A stretch of DNA of 64,000 nucleotides from the NCBI GenBank assembly GCA_966211955.1, contig CBIHOF010000002.1:372001-436000 (forward strand), in the 5' to 3' direction. The notes under the pieces are model-generated. The model saw only the letters and a list, made by a program, of their open reading frames with translations. It ran no database searches and had not been told where the DNA came from. The position numbers and the translations under genes were made by a program. Each line of letters starts with the position of its first letter. Positions within the stretch are counted from its first letter, which is position 1. Shown in pieces: positions 44,835-53,350 of this stretch. This DNA is from Albitalea sp966211955. Lineage in GTDB: Bacteria; Pseudomonadota; Gammaproteobacteria; Burkholderiales; Burkholderiaceae_C.

Positions 44835-46919
44835 ATGGGACAAGCGACCTCACCGCAGAAAGTTGCGATTCTGGGAGGCGGCATCGCCGCATTGGGCACG
44901 GCCTTCGAGCTCACGAGCCAGCCCGGCTGGCAGGACAAGTTCGACATCACCCTGTACCAGCTCGGCTGGCGGCTGGGCGGCAAGTGCGCCACCGGGCGCG
45001 GGCCCAACGACCGCATCCAGGAGCACGGCATCCACGGCTTCCTCGGCTGCTACTACAACGCCTTGCCGATGATGCGCGAGGTGTACGAGGCGCTCGGCCG
45101 CGCGCCGGGCCAGCCCCTGGCCACCTTCGAGGAAGCCTTCAAGCCCGAGAGCTTCGTGCTGATGTGGGAGTTCATCGACAACAACTGGAGGCAGTGGCCC
45201 TTCACCGCGCCCACCAACGACCTGCTGCCGTCCGACCCTTCCTCGCTCGGCAAGGTGGAAGACTGGGTGCAGGCGCTGATCCGCTTCGTGCACCAGATCT
45301 TCGATGACAACATCCACAAGATCACCGGCAACAACCCGATCGCGACCGGTGTGGGCCGCGAGTTCATGCGCCTCCTGGACAAGGCGATCAAGGGCGCCTT
45401 CGAGCTGGGCGTGGGCCTGATCGAGTTGCTGGACGACGCGTGGGAGTGGCTGTCCAAGCACCTGGGCGACAGCTTCACCGACAACGACGACCTGCGCCGC
45501 ATCTACATCGTGAGCAACTTCATGCTTGCGATCGTCAAGGGCACGATCAAGGACGACATCGCCAACAAGGGCTTCGACTCCATCGACGACATGAACTTCG
45601 CCGATTGGCTCGCCAAGCACGGTGCGACGAACATGACGGTGTCGTCCGCGTTGGCACTGAACACCACCAACCTCTCTTACCAGTACCCCAACGGCGACAC
45701 CACGCGCACCGCGAACATGGCAGCGGGCGCCTACTTGCACTGGACCCTGCGCAGCTTCGCCTACATGGGCGCCTTCGCCTGGACGTTCGAGGCGGGGACC
45801 GGCGAGACCATCATCGCGCCGATGTATGAAGTGCTGAAGAAGCGGGGGGTGAAGTTCGAGTTCTTCCATAAGGTGGAAGCGCTGCACCTGAGCGCCGACA
45901 AGAAGGCAATCGCCTCGGTGGACATCGGCGTGCAGGCCACGCTGAAGACGCCGTCGGCCGGGTACCAGCCGCTCATCGAGGTCAAGGGCCTGCCCGCCTG
46001 GCCGGCCGACCCGCTTTACGACCAGTTGGTGGAAGGCGATGCGCTGAAGGCGCAACTGATCGACCTGGAGTCGTACTGGACGGCCTGGAAGCCGGTGGCA
46101 CAGCGCACGCTGGTGGCCGGCACCGATTACGACAAGATCGTGTTCGCCATCTCCATCGGCGCGGTGCCCTACCTGTGCCGGGAACTGCTGGACCAGAGCC
46201 AGGCGTGGCGCGACATGACGGCCAACGTCACCACCGCCATGACGCAGACCATGCAGCTTTGGTTCAACCGCAGCACCACCGAAATGGGCTGGGACTACGA
46301 GTTCAAGAACGAGCACGACACCTGCATCGGCGCAACCTACGTCGATCCGCTGGACGGGCAGGTGGACTTCACCCATCTTCTGAAGTGGGAGTCGTGGCCG
46401 CAGTCCAACATGCCGAAGTCGCTGTGGTACTTCTCGGGCCTGATGCCCGACTACGACACGCCGCCGCCCTTCACCGACACCGACTATCCGCGCCGCCAGT
46501 ACGAGCGCGTGAAGTACCAATGCATCCAGTACCTGCAAGCCAGCATCGGCCCGCTGCTGCCACTTGCCACCAGCAACAAGGTCAGTCCGCCGGGGGACCC
46601 GATCGGCATGGATTTCAGCCTGCTGAAGGGCCATGACGAATCCACGATGGGTCTGGGCGTGAGGCGCTTCGACCAGCAGTTCTGGCGCGCCAACATCGAC
46701 CCGACCGAGCGCTATGTGCTGTCGCCGCCGGGAAGCACCAAGTACCGCCTGAAGGCGTGGGGATCGGGATTCGACAACCTCGTGCTCGCGGGCGACTGGA
46801 TCTACACGGGCCTGAACGTGGGCAGCGTGGAAGGCACCGTGATGGGCGCACGGCTCGCGTCCTTCGCGCTGAGCGGGGCGCCTGAGCTCGCGAAGATCGT
46901 CGGGTATCCGACCCACTGA
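44835..46919 (+). CDS. FAD-dependent oxidoreductase of the amine oxidase/desaturase superfamily
   Basis: A 694-residue flavoprotein. It opens with the dinucleotide-binding motif VAILGGGIAALGTAFEL and LYQLGWRLGGKCATGRG, and ends with the FAD C-terminal motif LVLAGDWIYTGLNVGSVEG. The overall pattern is nearest to carotenoid-desaturase-like and NAD(P)-binding Rossmann proteins, but a large middle region (about 80-300) is not one recognised here. The substrate is unknown. The preceding bases AAGGGGG form the ribosome-binding site. A very strong hairpin follows. No carotenoid genes are nearby, so pigment synthesis is not supported. Confidence 0.75.
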   Translation: MGQATSPQKVAILGGGIAALGTAFELTSQPGWQDKFDITLYQLGWRLGGKCATGRGPNDRIQEHGIHGFLGCYYNALPMMREVYEALGRAPGQPLATFEEAFKPESFVLMWEFIDNNWRQWPFTAPTNDLLPSDPSSLGKVEDWVQALIRFVHQIFDDNIHKITGNNPIATGVGREFMRLLDKAIKGAFELGVGLIELLDDAWEWLSKHLGDSFTDNDDLRRIYIVSNFMLAIVKGTIKDDIANKGFDSIDDMNFADWLAKHGATNMTVSSALALNTTNLSYQYPNGDTTRTANMAAGAYLHWTLRSFAYMGAFAWTFEAGTGETIIAPMYEVLKKRGVKFEFFHKVEALHLSADKKAIASVDIGVQATLKTPSAGYQPLIEVKGLPAWPADPLYDQLVEGDALKAQLIDLESYWTAWKPVAQRTLVAGTDYDKIVFAISIGAVPYLCRELLDQSQAWRDMTANVTTAMTQTMQLWFNRSTTEMGWDYEFKNEHDTCIGATYVDPLDGQVDFTHLLKWESWPQSNMPKSLWYFSGLMPDYDTPPPFTDTDYPRRQYERVKYQCIQYLQASIGPLLPLATSNKVSPPGDPIGMDFSLLKGHDESTMGLGVRRFDQQFWRANIDPTERYVLSPPGSTKYRLKAWGSGFDNLVLAGDWIYTGLNVGSVEGTVMGARLASFALSGAPELAKIVGYPTH

Positions 46920-46947
46920 ACGACGCGCCGAAAGACGCCGCCACCAA

Positions 46948-46989
46948 AACGCAAGCGGGGGCACGTTCGCACGTGCCCCCGCTTGCGTT
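46948..46989. terminator. Bidirectional terminator, 19-bp perfect stem
   Basis: AACGCAAGCGGGGGCACGT and its exact complement surround a TCGC loop, between two convergent genes. An A-run precedes it (CAAAAC), serving as the T-tract for the minus strand; the plus side has only TT. Confidence 0.8.
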
Positions 46990-47020
46990 GGAGGTCGATC
47001 AGGCGAGGATCATGGTCACC

Positions 47021-47449
47021 TCACAGCAGGGCGATCCAGCCGGCCACCGTGCAGGTGACGGCGCCGCAGATGATCATGAGCGACAGGTGGAAGCGTTCAT
47101 TGCGCAGGCGATCGGCGATGCGCTGCGGCGTGGTGTGGCGCTCGAGTTGCGCGAGCCGCGAGAAGCTGACCCCCGCCGATTCCCAGCCGAGCGTCTGGTC
47201 GTCGTAGTCCATCACCTCCCGCTTGGGCGTGGCGGATTCGGTGTCGTTCAAGGGCATCGGGTTCGACGGGCGCCAGGCGGCGGGCACCGGCACGTCGGAC
47301 GCCGGCTGGTGGTAGACCATCACGTCGGTTTGCGTCGGCTCGTCGCGAAACGCGGCCTGCTGAGCGAGCATCGCGACATGCACCGACATCGGGCTGGCGG
47401 CCCCGCGCATGGCGGCAGAGTTGGACATCCGGAAAGTGGTGGCGATCAT
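47021..47449 (-). CDS. Hypothetical protein with C-terminal membrane helix
   Basis: A 142-residue protein, not recognised. It begins MIATTFRMSNSAAMRG and contains a hydrophilic middle with Pro-rich VPVPAAWRPSNPMP. Its only hydrophobic stretch is at the C-terminus (LSLMIICGAVTCTVAGWIALL), so it looks tail-anchored, with most of the protein cytoplasmic. The frame stays open 36 codons upstream; the ATG at 47449 is preceded by GAGGAG. It is convergent with the flavoprotein gene. Function cannot be assigned. Confidence 0.6.
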   Translation of the reverse strand: MIATTFRMSNSAAMRGAASPMSVHVAMLAQQAAFRDEPTQTDVMVYHQPASDVPVPAAWRPSNPMPLNDTESATPKREVMDYDDQTLGWESAGVSFSRLAQLERHTTPQRIADRLRNERFHLSLMIICGAVTCTVAGWIALL

Positions 47450-47549
47450 GGCGACTCCTCGAACGACGTGATTTGATGGCGTGCAACCAATGTCGTGCTT
47501 GCCGTCTATGAAGTCCTGATGCGCCGCTGAAAACTCCTGAAGTGTCGCG

Positions 47550-48041
47550 TTACACACGAAGCCAGTCTGCCGGGACGAAGTACAGCCCGGCCGCCGTCAT
47601 CGTCACGTAACGGGCGAACTTGCCGATGGCCATGTACATGACGCAAGGCCAGAAGGGCAGCTTGAGCCAGCCGGCAACGGCGCACAAGGGGTCGCCAACG
47701 CCCGGCAGCCAGGACAGCAGGCAGGCGCGAGCGCCGAATCGCTCGAGCCAGCGCAGGGCGCGAGGATGCGCTGCCTTGCCGTCGTGCGTGACGCGCTCGT
47801 AGGCCCGCTCGGCGCCATAGCCCATCCACCAGGTGACTGCGCCGCCCAGCGTGTTGCCGGTGGTGGCGACGACGACTGCCGGCCAGAAGAGCGCTTTGTT
47901 CAGCATCACCAACCCGAGCACCGCCGGCTCGGAGCCCAGAGGCAGCAAGGTGGCCGACACGAACGAGACGACGAAGATGGTGCTCAGCCCGTATTGCGGC
48001 AGGGCGAGGTGGGCGAGCACGTGTTGGATCCAGTCCTCCAT
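47550..48041 (-). CDS. YqaA family (DedA-like) membrane protein
   Basis: A 163-residue SNARE-associated/DedA-superfamily protein of the YqaA type. Family features are FVVSFVSATLLPLGSEPAVL, a GNTLGGAVTWWMG segment, and the RFGARACLLSWLPGVGDPLCAVAGWL motif, with helices at both ends. Distant relatives flip or transport lipid carriers. The start is the ATG at 48041; a GTG lies one codon earlier. Divergent from dusB. Confidence 0.87.
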   Translation of the reverse strand: MEDWIQHVLAHLALPQYGLSTIFVVSFVSATLLPLGSEPAVLGLVMLNKALFWPAVVVATTGNTLGGAVTWWMGYGAERAYERVTHDGKAAHPRALRWLERFGARACLLSWLPGVGDPLCAVAGWLKLPFWPCVMYMAIGKFARYVTMTAAGLYFVPADWLRV

Positions 48042-48139
48042 CACCGTGATTATGCGAACCCTGTCACGAGCGCAAAGCGGGAAATCCCAGCCGCTATACT
48101 TCTGCCTCCTTTTTCAGCACTCCCCATTCCCCAACTCCC
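48042..48139. promoter_or_regulatory. Divergent region upstream of dusB-fis
   Basis: A 98-base spacer that must contain the dusB-fis promoter. TATACT at 48095-48100 matches TATAAT at 5 of 6 and is followed by a T/C-rich stretch, as at growth-rate-regulated fis promoters. No matching -35 at 16-18 bases was found. Confidence 0.4.
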
Positions 48140-49180
48140 ATGAAGATCGGCCACATCGAGCTGGCGAACAGCCTCTTTGTCGCGCCGATGGCGGGGGTGA
48201 CCGACCGTCCCTTTCGCCAGTTGTGCAAGCGCCTGGGCGCGGGCTACGCGGTCAGCGAGATGGTCACGTCGCGCAAGGACCTGTGGAACAGCCTGAAGAC
48301 GAGCCGCCGCGCCAACCACGAAGGTGAGGTGGCACCGATCTCGGTGCAGATTGCCGGCACTGACGCCGCCATGATGGCCGAGGCGGCGGCCTACAACATC
48401 GACCGCGGCGCGCAGATCATCGACATCAACATGGGCTGCCCGGCCAAGAAGGTGTGCAACAAGTGGGCGGGCTCGGCGCTGATGCAGGACGAGCCGCTCG
48501 CGCTCGAGATCGTCGAGGCGGTGGTGGCGGCTTGCCTGCCGCGCAATGTCCCCGTCACGCTGAAGATGCGCACCGGCTGGTGCGACGCCGAACGCAACGC
48601 CGTGCGCATCGCACGCGCGGCCGAAAGCGCCGGCATCGCGATGGTGACGGTGCACGGCCGCACGCGCGAGCAGGGCTACAAGGGTTTCGCGGAGTACGAC
48701 ACGATCGCCGCGGTGAAGGCCGCGCTGCGCATTCCGGTGGTGGCCAACGGTGACATCGATTCGCCCGAGAAGGCACGCGAGGTGCTGCGCGTGACCGGCG
48801 CTGACGCGGTGATGATCGGCCGCGCCGCACAGGGCAGGCCGTGGATCTTCCGCGAGATCGCGCACTTCCTCGCGACGGGCGAGCATCTGGGCGCGCCCGA
48901 GGTGCTGCAGGCCAAGCGCTGGCTGCTCGAGCATCTGGAGGACCACTACGGCCTGTACGGCGAGTACGCGGGCGTTCGCACCGCGCGCAAGCACATCGGC
49001 TGGGCGGTCAGGGCGTTGCCCGGAGGAGAAGCGTTCCGCGCCGAGATGAACCTGCTGGAGAGCTGCGACGCGCAAGTGCGCGCGGTGACCGACTGGTTCG
49101 ATGCCTTGGCCGTTGCGCACAGGTTGCTGCCCGCCACGAGCGGCGCGGCGAATGAACCATATCTAGAACAACAAGCATGA
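48140..49180 (+). CDS. dusB: DusB, tRNA-dihydrouridine synthase B
   Basis: FMN-dependent reductase that makes dihydrouridine in tRNA. The 346-residue TIM-barrel protein has FVAPMAGVTDRPFRQLCKRL, INMGCPAKKVCNKWAGSALM with the catalytic Cys, TLKMRTGW and VMIGRAAQGRPWIF. It is joined to fis by a four-base overlap (ATGA), the conserved dusB-fis operon of proteobacteria. Confidence 0.96.
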   Translation: MKIGHIELANSLFVAPMAGVTDRPFRQLCKRLGAGYAVSEMVTSRKDLWNSLKTSRRANHEGEVAPISVQIAGTDAAMMAEAAAYNIDRGAQIIDINMGCPAKKVCNKWAGSALMQDEPLALEIVEAVVAACLPRNVPVTLKMRTGWCDAERNAVRIARAAESAGIAMVTVHGRTREQGYKGFAEYDTIAAVKAALRIPVVANGDIDSPEKAREVLRVTGADAVMIGRAAQGRPWIFREIAHFLATGEHLGAPEVLQAKRWLLEHLEDHYGLYGEYAGVRTARKHIGWAVRALPGGEAFRAEMNLLESCDAQVRAVTDWFDALAVAHRLLPATSGAANEPYLEQQA

Positions 49181-49413
49181 GCAAGAAACACATCGAGGAG
49201 TGCATCCGGGACAGCCTGGAGAGCTACTTCAAGGACCTGCGCGGCGTCGAGCCCACGGCCATGTACGACATGATCCTCAACGTCGTCGAGAAGCCGCTGC
49301 TGGACGTGGTGATGAAGCACGCCGAAGGCAACCAGAGCCGTGCGGCCGAGTGGCTGGGCATCAACCGCAACACGCTGCGCCGCAAGCTCGTCGAACACAA
49401 ACTCATCAAGTGA
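49177..49413 (+). CDS. fis: Fis-family nucleoid-associated regulator
   Basis: A 78-residue Fis. The N-terminal beta-hairpin region (VEPTAMYDMILNVVEKPLLD) and the C-terminal helix-turn-helix (NQSRAAEWLGINRNTLRRKL) are complete. The protein is shorter than E. coli Fis (98) but normal for beta-proteobacteria. Fis bends DNA, stimulates rRNA promoters and site-specific recombination. It overlaps dusB by four bases and precedes purH by only four bases, so purH may be part of the same transcript. Confidence 0.94.
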   Translation: MSKKHIEECIRDSLESYFKDLRGVEPTAMYDMILNVVEKPLLDVVMKHAEGNQSRAAEWLGINRNTLRRKLVEHKLIK

Positions 49414-49417
49414 CGCC

Positions 49418-50995
49418 ATGACCCAACACACCGCTCTCCTTTCCGTCTCCGACAAGACCGGCGTCCTCGAATTCGCGCGCGAGCTGCATGGCCTGGGCGT
49501 GAAGCTCTTGTCCACCGGCGGCACCGCCAAGCTCCTGGCCGATGCGGGCCTGCCCGTCACCGAGGTGGCTGACCACACCGGCTTTCCGGAGATGCTCGAC
49601 GGCCGCGTGAAGACGCTGCACCCGAAGATCCACGGCGGCCTGCTCGCGCGCCGCGATGTGCCCGCGCACGTGGCCGCCATCGAGCAGCACGGCATCTCGA
49701 CCATCGACATCCTCGTGGTCAACCTCTACCCCTTCGAAGCGACCGTGGCCCGGCCCGGATGCACGCTCGAAGACGCGATCGAGAACATCGACATCGGCGG
49801 GCCGGCGATGGTGCGGTCCGCCGCCAAGAACTGGAAGGACGTGGCGGTGCTCACCGACGCGTCGCAGTACGCAAAGGTGCTGGCCGAGCTGAAGGCCGGC
49901 GGCATCACGCAGGCAACCAAGTTCGCGCTGTCTGTGGCCGCATTCAACCGCATCTCCAACTACGACGGCGCGATCAGCGACTATCTGTCGTCGCTGCAGG
50001 ACGACGGCACGCGCCACGCGTACCCGGCGCAAAGCAATTCGCAGTTCGTCAAGCTGCAGGACCTGCGCTACGGCGAAAACCCGCACCAGTCGGCGGCGTT
50101 CTACCGCGACATGAATCCCGCGCCCGGCTCGCTCGTCACGGCGAAGCAGCTGCAAGGCAAGGAGCTCTCGTACAACAACATCGCGGATGCCGATGCGGCG
50201 TGGGAGTGCGTGAAGAGCTTCGACGCGCCGGCCTGCGTGATCGTGAAGCACGCCAACCCTTGCGGCGTGGCGGTGGGCGCGAGCCCGGCCGAGGCGTATT
50301 CCAAGGCCTTCAAGACCGACCCGACCTCGGCCTTCGGCGGCATCATCGCCTTCAACGGCGAAGTGGATGCGACTGCCGCGCAGTCGGTCGCCAAGCAGTT
50401 CGTCGAGGTGCTGATCGCGCCGGCCTTCACGCCTGAGGCGCTGCTGGTGTTCGCGGCCAAGCCCAACACGCGCGTGCTGCAGATCGCCCTGCCGCCCGGC
50501 GGCGCGACCCCCTGGGACCAGGGCCGCAACGCGCAGGACGTGAAGCGCGTGGGCTCGGGCCTGCTCATCCAGACCGCCGACAACCGCGAGGTCGATCGTG
50601 GCGAGCTGAAGGTGGTCACCAAGGTGCAGCCAACGGCGGCACAAATGGACGACCTGCTCTTTGCCTGGAAGGTCGCGAAGTACGTGAAGAGCAACGCCAT
50701 CGTCTTCTGCGGCGGCGGCATGACGCTGGGCGTCGGCGCGGGCCAGATGAGCCGCATCGACTCGGCGCGCATCGCGAGCATCAAGGCCGAGAACGCCGGC
50801 CTCACGCTCAAGGGCTCGGCCGTTGCAAGCGACGCCTTCTTCCCGTTCCGCGACGGGCTGGACGTGGTGTGCGAGGCCGGCGCGACTTGCGTCATCCAGC
50901 CAGGCGGCAGCGTGCGCGATGACGAGGTGATCGCGGCTGCGGACGAGCGCGGCATCGCGATGGTCTTGACCGGAGTGCGGCACTTCAGGCATTGA
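49418..50995 (+). CDS. purH: PurH, bifunctional AICAR formyltransferase/IMP cyclohydrolase
   Basis: Catalyses the last two steps of IMP synthesis. The 525-residue protein has the N-terminal IMP cyclohydrolase (MGS-like) domain (ALLSVSDKTGVLEFARELH; STGGTAKLL; GRVKTLHPKIHGGLL) and the C-terminal formyltransferase part (LRYGENPHQSAAFY; IVKHANPCGVAVG; AEVGS-like FGGIIAFN). Start MTQHTALLSVSDK is canonical and lies just behind fis. Repeat copy B follows the stop by a few bases. Confidence 0.96.
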   Translation: MTQHTALLSVSDKTGVLEFARELHGLGVKLLSTGGTAKLLADAGLPVTEVADHTGFPEMLDGRVKTLHPKIHGGLLARRDVPAHVAAIEQHGISTIDILVVNLYPFEATVARPGCTLEDAIENIDIGGPAMVRSAAKNWKDVAVLTDASQYAKVLAELKAGGITQATKFALSVAAFNRISNYDGAISDYLSSLQDDGTRHAYPAQSNSQFVKLQDLRYGENPHQSAAFYRDMNPAPGSLVTAKQLQGKELSYNNIADADAAWECVKSFDAPACVIVKHANPCGVAVGASPAEAYSKAFKTDPTSAFGGIIAFNGEVDATAAQSVAKQFVEVLIAPAFTPEALLVFAAKPNTRVLQIALPPGGATPWDQGRNAQDVKRVGSGLLIQTADNREVDRGELKVVTKVQPTAAQMDDLLFAWKVAKYVKSNAIVFCGGGMTLGVGAGQMSRIDSARIASIKAENAGLTLKGSAVASDAFFPFRDGLDVVCEAGATCVIQPGGSVRDDEVIAAADERGIAMVLTGVRHFRH

Positions 50996-51001
50996 TGTTG
51001 G

Positions 51002-51082
51002 CCCCCCACTCGCTGCGCTCCTGCCCCCAAGGGGCGCCACCCGGCGGACCGGCAAAGCCGGATCCGCGGGCGTGGCTTGATG
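51002..51082 (+). repeat. Dispersed intergenic repeat, copy B
   Basis: Starts 7 bases after the purH stop. The first dyad is GCCCCCAAGGGGC and the second is CCGGCAAAGCCGG, where both stem sides differ from copies A and C (CTGGC...GCCAG), a compensatory change. Ends with GATCCGCGGGCGTGGCTTGATG as in copy C. Confidence 0.88.
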
Positions 51083-51122
51083 AGCGCGGGCTTCGCCGCA
51101 TTCCAGGCTAGCATCCGCCCCC

Positions 51123-51740
51123 ATGAAACTTCCAGAGGCGGCCGGTCTCTTCCTTGCCTTTCTTGCCCGGCTCATCACCGGCGCCCAAGGCCACTGGTAC
51201 GGGTGCCCGCCCAAGGCGGAGCAGCGCATCTACTTCGCCAACCACCAGAGCCACTTCGACTGGGTGCTGATCTGGGCCGCATTGCCCGGTGACCTGCGCA
51301 GCGTGACGCGGCCCATTGCCGCGAAGGACTACTGGACGTCCACGCCGCTCAAGCACTGGATCACGCGCGAGATCTTCAACGCGGTGTACGTGAACCGCCA
51401 GCGCACCGACGACCAGGACCCGCTCGAGCCCTTGATGGAGGCGTTGAAGAACGGTGACTCGCTCGTGATCTTTCCCGAAGGCACGCGCGGCAACAAGGGC
51501 GACCCGATGGCTTTCAAGTCGGGGCTCTATCACCTCGCCGAGCAATTCCCCCATGTGCAGCTCGTCCCGGCCTGGATCGACAACGTGCAGCGCGTGATGC
51601 CCAAGGGCGAAGTGGTGCCCGTGCCCATCCTGTGTTCGGTGACCTTCGGTGCGCCATTGCAGATCGAACCCGGCGAAGACAAGCGCACCTTCCTGACGCG
51701 TGCCCGTGACGCCGTCGTCGCGCTCAGGAGCGTTCGCTGA
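51123..51740 (+). CDS. Lysophospholipid (1-acylglycerol-3-phosphate) acyltransferase
   Basis: PlsC-type acyltransferase, 205 residues. The catalytic HX4D motif is in ANHQSHFDWVLIW, the substrate-binding motif in VIFPEGTRGNKGD, and a further block in VQLVPAWIDNVQRVMPKGE. One weak hydrophobic stretch at the N-terminus suggests membrane association. The stop overlaps the next gene's start by one base (TGATG). It is paired with a CdsA-like gene, so both probably serve phosphatidate and CDP-diacylglycerol supply. Confidence 0.9.
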   Translation: MKLPEAAGLFLAFLARLITGAQGHWYGCPPKAEQRIYFANHQSHFDWVLIWAALPGDLRSVTRPIAAKDYWTSTPLKHWITREIFNAVYVNRQRTDDQDPLEPLMEALKNGDSLVIFPEGTRGNKGDPMAFKSGLYHLAEQFPHVQLVPAWIDNVQRVMPKGEVVPVPILCSVTFGAPLQIEPGEDKRTFLTRARDAVVALRSVR

Positions 51741-52708
51741 TGGGTGCGCTTCGCGATCTCACCATCACGCAGCAGGTCGGCCTGCTGTTCCTCGCGCTCT
51801 TCGGCATCCTCGCGCTCGTCACCATCGTCGAGGTCAGTCGCACCCTCCGCGACCTCACGCCAGAGCGGCAGGAACTGCACGAGCGGTTCAAGCGCGACCT
51901 GCGCGCGGTGTGGTGGGGCGCCTCGCTGTTCTGGATCTCGTGGGTGCTGGGCGCCGTCGTCGCGACCTTGCTCTTCGGCCTGGTGAGCTTCATCGCCTTT
52001 CGCGAGTTCATCACGCTCACGCACACCAAGCGCGCCGACCACCGCAGCCTGCTGCTGGCGTTCTTCCTCGTCCTGCCCTTCCAGTTCGTGCTTGCTGGCA
52101 GCCAGCGGCTGGACCTGTTCACGGTCTTCATCCCCGTCTACGTGTTCTTCGCGATTCCGGTCCTCAGCGCTTTCGGCAATGACCCGCAACGCTTTCTCGA
52201 GCGCACGTCGAAGATCCAGTGGGGCATCATGGTTTGCATGTACGGCATGAGCCACGCGCCGGCCTTGCTGCTGCTGGACCTGCCGAAATACGCAGGCCGC
52301 GGCGCCTTCATGGTGTTCTACCTGGTGGTCGTGGTGGCCACCGCGCAGATCGCGCAGGAGATCGCCTCGCGCAAGCTGCGCCGGCGTCCGGTGGCGCGCG
52401 CGATCAGCCGGTCCTTCTCGTGGCGCGCCTGGGCCATAGGCGCGGGTGTCGCGGCCTTCGTCGGCGCGCTGCTGTACTGGGCGACGCCGTTCAAGCCGAT
52501 CCCCGCGCTCGTGATGGGCTTCATCGCTGGCGGCACCGGCACGTTGGGCGAATTCGTGATGAAGGCGCTCAAGCGCGATGCCGGCGTGCGCAGCTGGGGC
52601 GGCAAGGCATCGGTGACGGGGGCGGTGGGCTTGCTGGATCGCGTGGCTCCGCTGTGCTTCTCGGCCCCGGTGTTCTTTCACGCCGTCCGCTGGTACTTCG
52701 GGATATAA
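51740..52708 (+). CDS. Phosphatidate cytidylyltransferase (CdsA-like)
   Basis: Integral membrane enzyme converting phosphatidate and CTP to CDP-diacylglycerol. The 322-residue protein has eight or so hydrophobic segments and the C-terminal signature part LKRDAGVRSWGGKASVTGAVGLLDRVAPL, matching the CdsA consensus (K.. .K.. GHGG..DR.D) in a shifted form. The first 100 residues carry a helix followed by a longer cytoplasmic region than in E. coli CdsA. It is translationally coupled to the acyltransferase gene. The main chromosomal cdsA may be elsewhere; this may be a second, variant form. Confidence 0.83.
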   Translation: MGALRDLTITQQVGLLFLALFGILALVTIVEVSRTLRDLTPERQELHERFKRDLRAVWWGASLFWISWVLGAVVATLLFGLVSFIAFREFITLTHTKRADHRSLLLAFFLVLPFQFVLAGSQRLDLFTVFIPVYVFFAIPVLSAFGNDPQRFLERTSKIQWGIMVCMYGMSHAPALLLLDLPKYAGRGAFMVFYLVVVVATAQIAQEIASRKLRRRPVARAISRSFSWRAWAIGAGVAAFVGALLYWATPFKPIPALVMGFIAGGTGTLGEFVMKALKRDAGVRSWGGKASVTGAVGLLDRVAPLCFSAPVFFHAVRWYFGI

Positions 52709-52716
52709 GTTGTGAG

Positions 52717-53265
52717 ATGAGAATCCTCGGCATCGACCCCGGCCTGCGCACCACGGGCTTCGGCGTGATCGAAGCGGAAGGGGCGCAGCTTCACTACGTG
52801 GCCAGCGGCACGATCAAGACGGATTCGGTCGACATCGGCCAGCTGCCGGCACGCCTGAAGATCATCTTCGACGGCGTGCGCGAGGTCACTTCGCGCTACC
52901 AACCGAGCTGCGCGGCGCTGGAGATCGTCTTCGTCAACGTGAACCCGCAGTCCACGCTGCTGCTGGGCCAGGCGCGCGGCGCGGCGCTCACCGCGCTCGT
53001 GTCCAACGACCTGGACGTCTGCGAATACACCGCGCTGCAGATGAAGAAGGCCATCGTCGGCCACGGCCAGGCGCGCAAGGAGCAGGTGCAAGAGATGGTG
53101 ATGCGCCTGCTCAAGTTGCCCGGCCTGCCGGGCAAGGACGCGGCCGATGCGCTGGGCCTGGCGATCTGCCATGCGCATGCGGGCTCGTCATTCGCGGCCA
53201 TGGAGCGCAGCACGACACTCGCGCGCAAGTCGCACTCACAGTACCGGCGCGGCCGCACCTACTGA
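52717..53265 (+). CDS. ruvC: RuvC, Holliday-junction resolvase
   Basis: Dimeric endonuclease that resolves four-way junctions in RuvABC recombination. The 182-residue protein starts MRILGIDPGLRTTGFGVIEA, with the first catalytic Asp. LEIVFVNVNPQSTLLLGQARGAAL and GLPGKDAADALGLAICHAH give the other acidic residues. No ruvA or ruvB follows; they are unlinked here. Start is 8 bases after the cdsA-like stop. Confidence 0.95.
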   Translation: MRILGIDPGLRTTGFGVIEAEGAQLHYVASGTIKTDSVDIGQLPARLKIIFDGVREVTSRYQPSCAALEIVFVNVNPQSTLLLGQARGAALTALVSNDLDVCEYTALQMKKAIVGHGQARKEQVQEMVMRLLKLPGLPGKDAADALGLAICHAHAGSSFAAMERSTTLARKSHSQYRRGRTY

Positions 53266-53350
53266 CCGGCCTGAAATCCGATCGAAGGGTTTCCCCTCAA
53301 GGCCCCTACAATTTCCCGAGTTCCTTCACGAAAGTCACGAAAGACCGCCC

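Noticed and set aside
53147..53350. Longer N-terminus for argB, overlapping ruvC
   Set aside because: The added codons are out-of-frame ruvC sequence and spacer; the conserved ArgB region starts soon after 53351.
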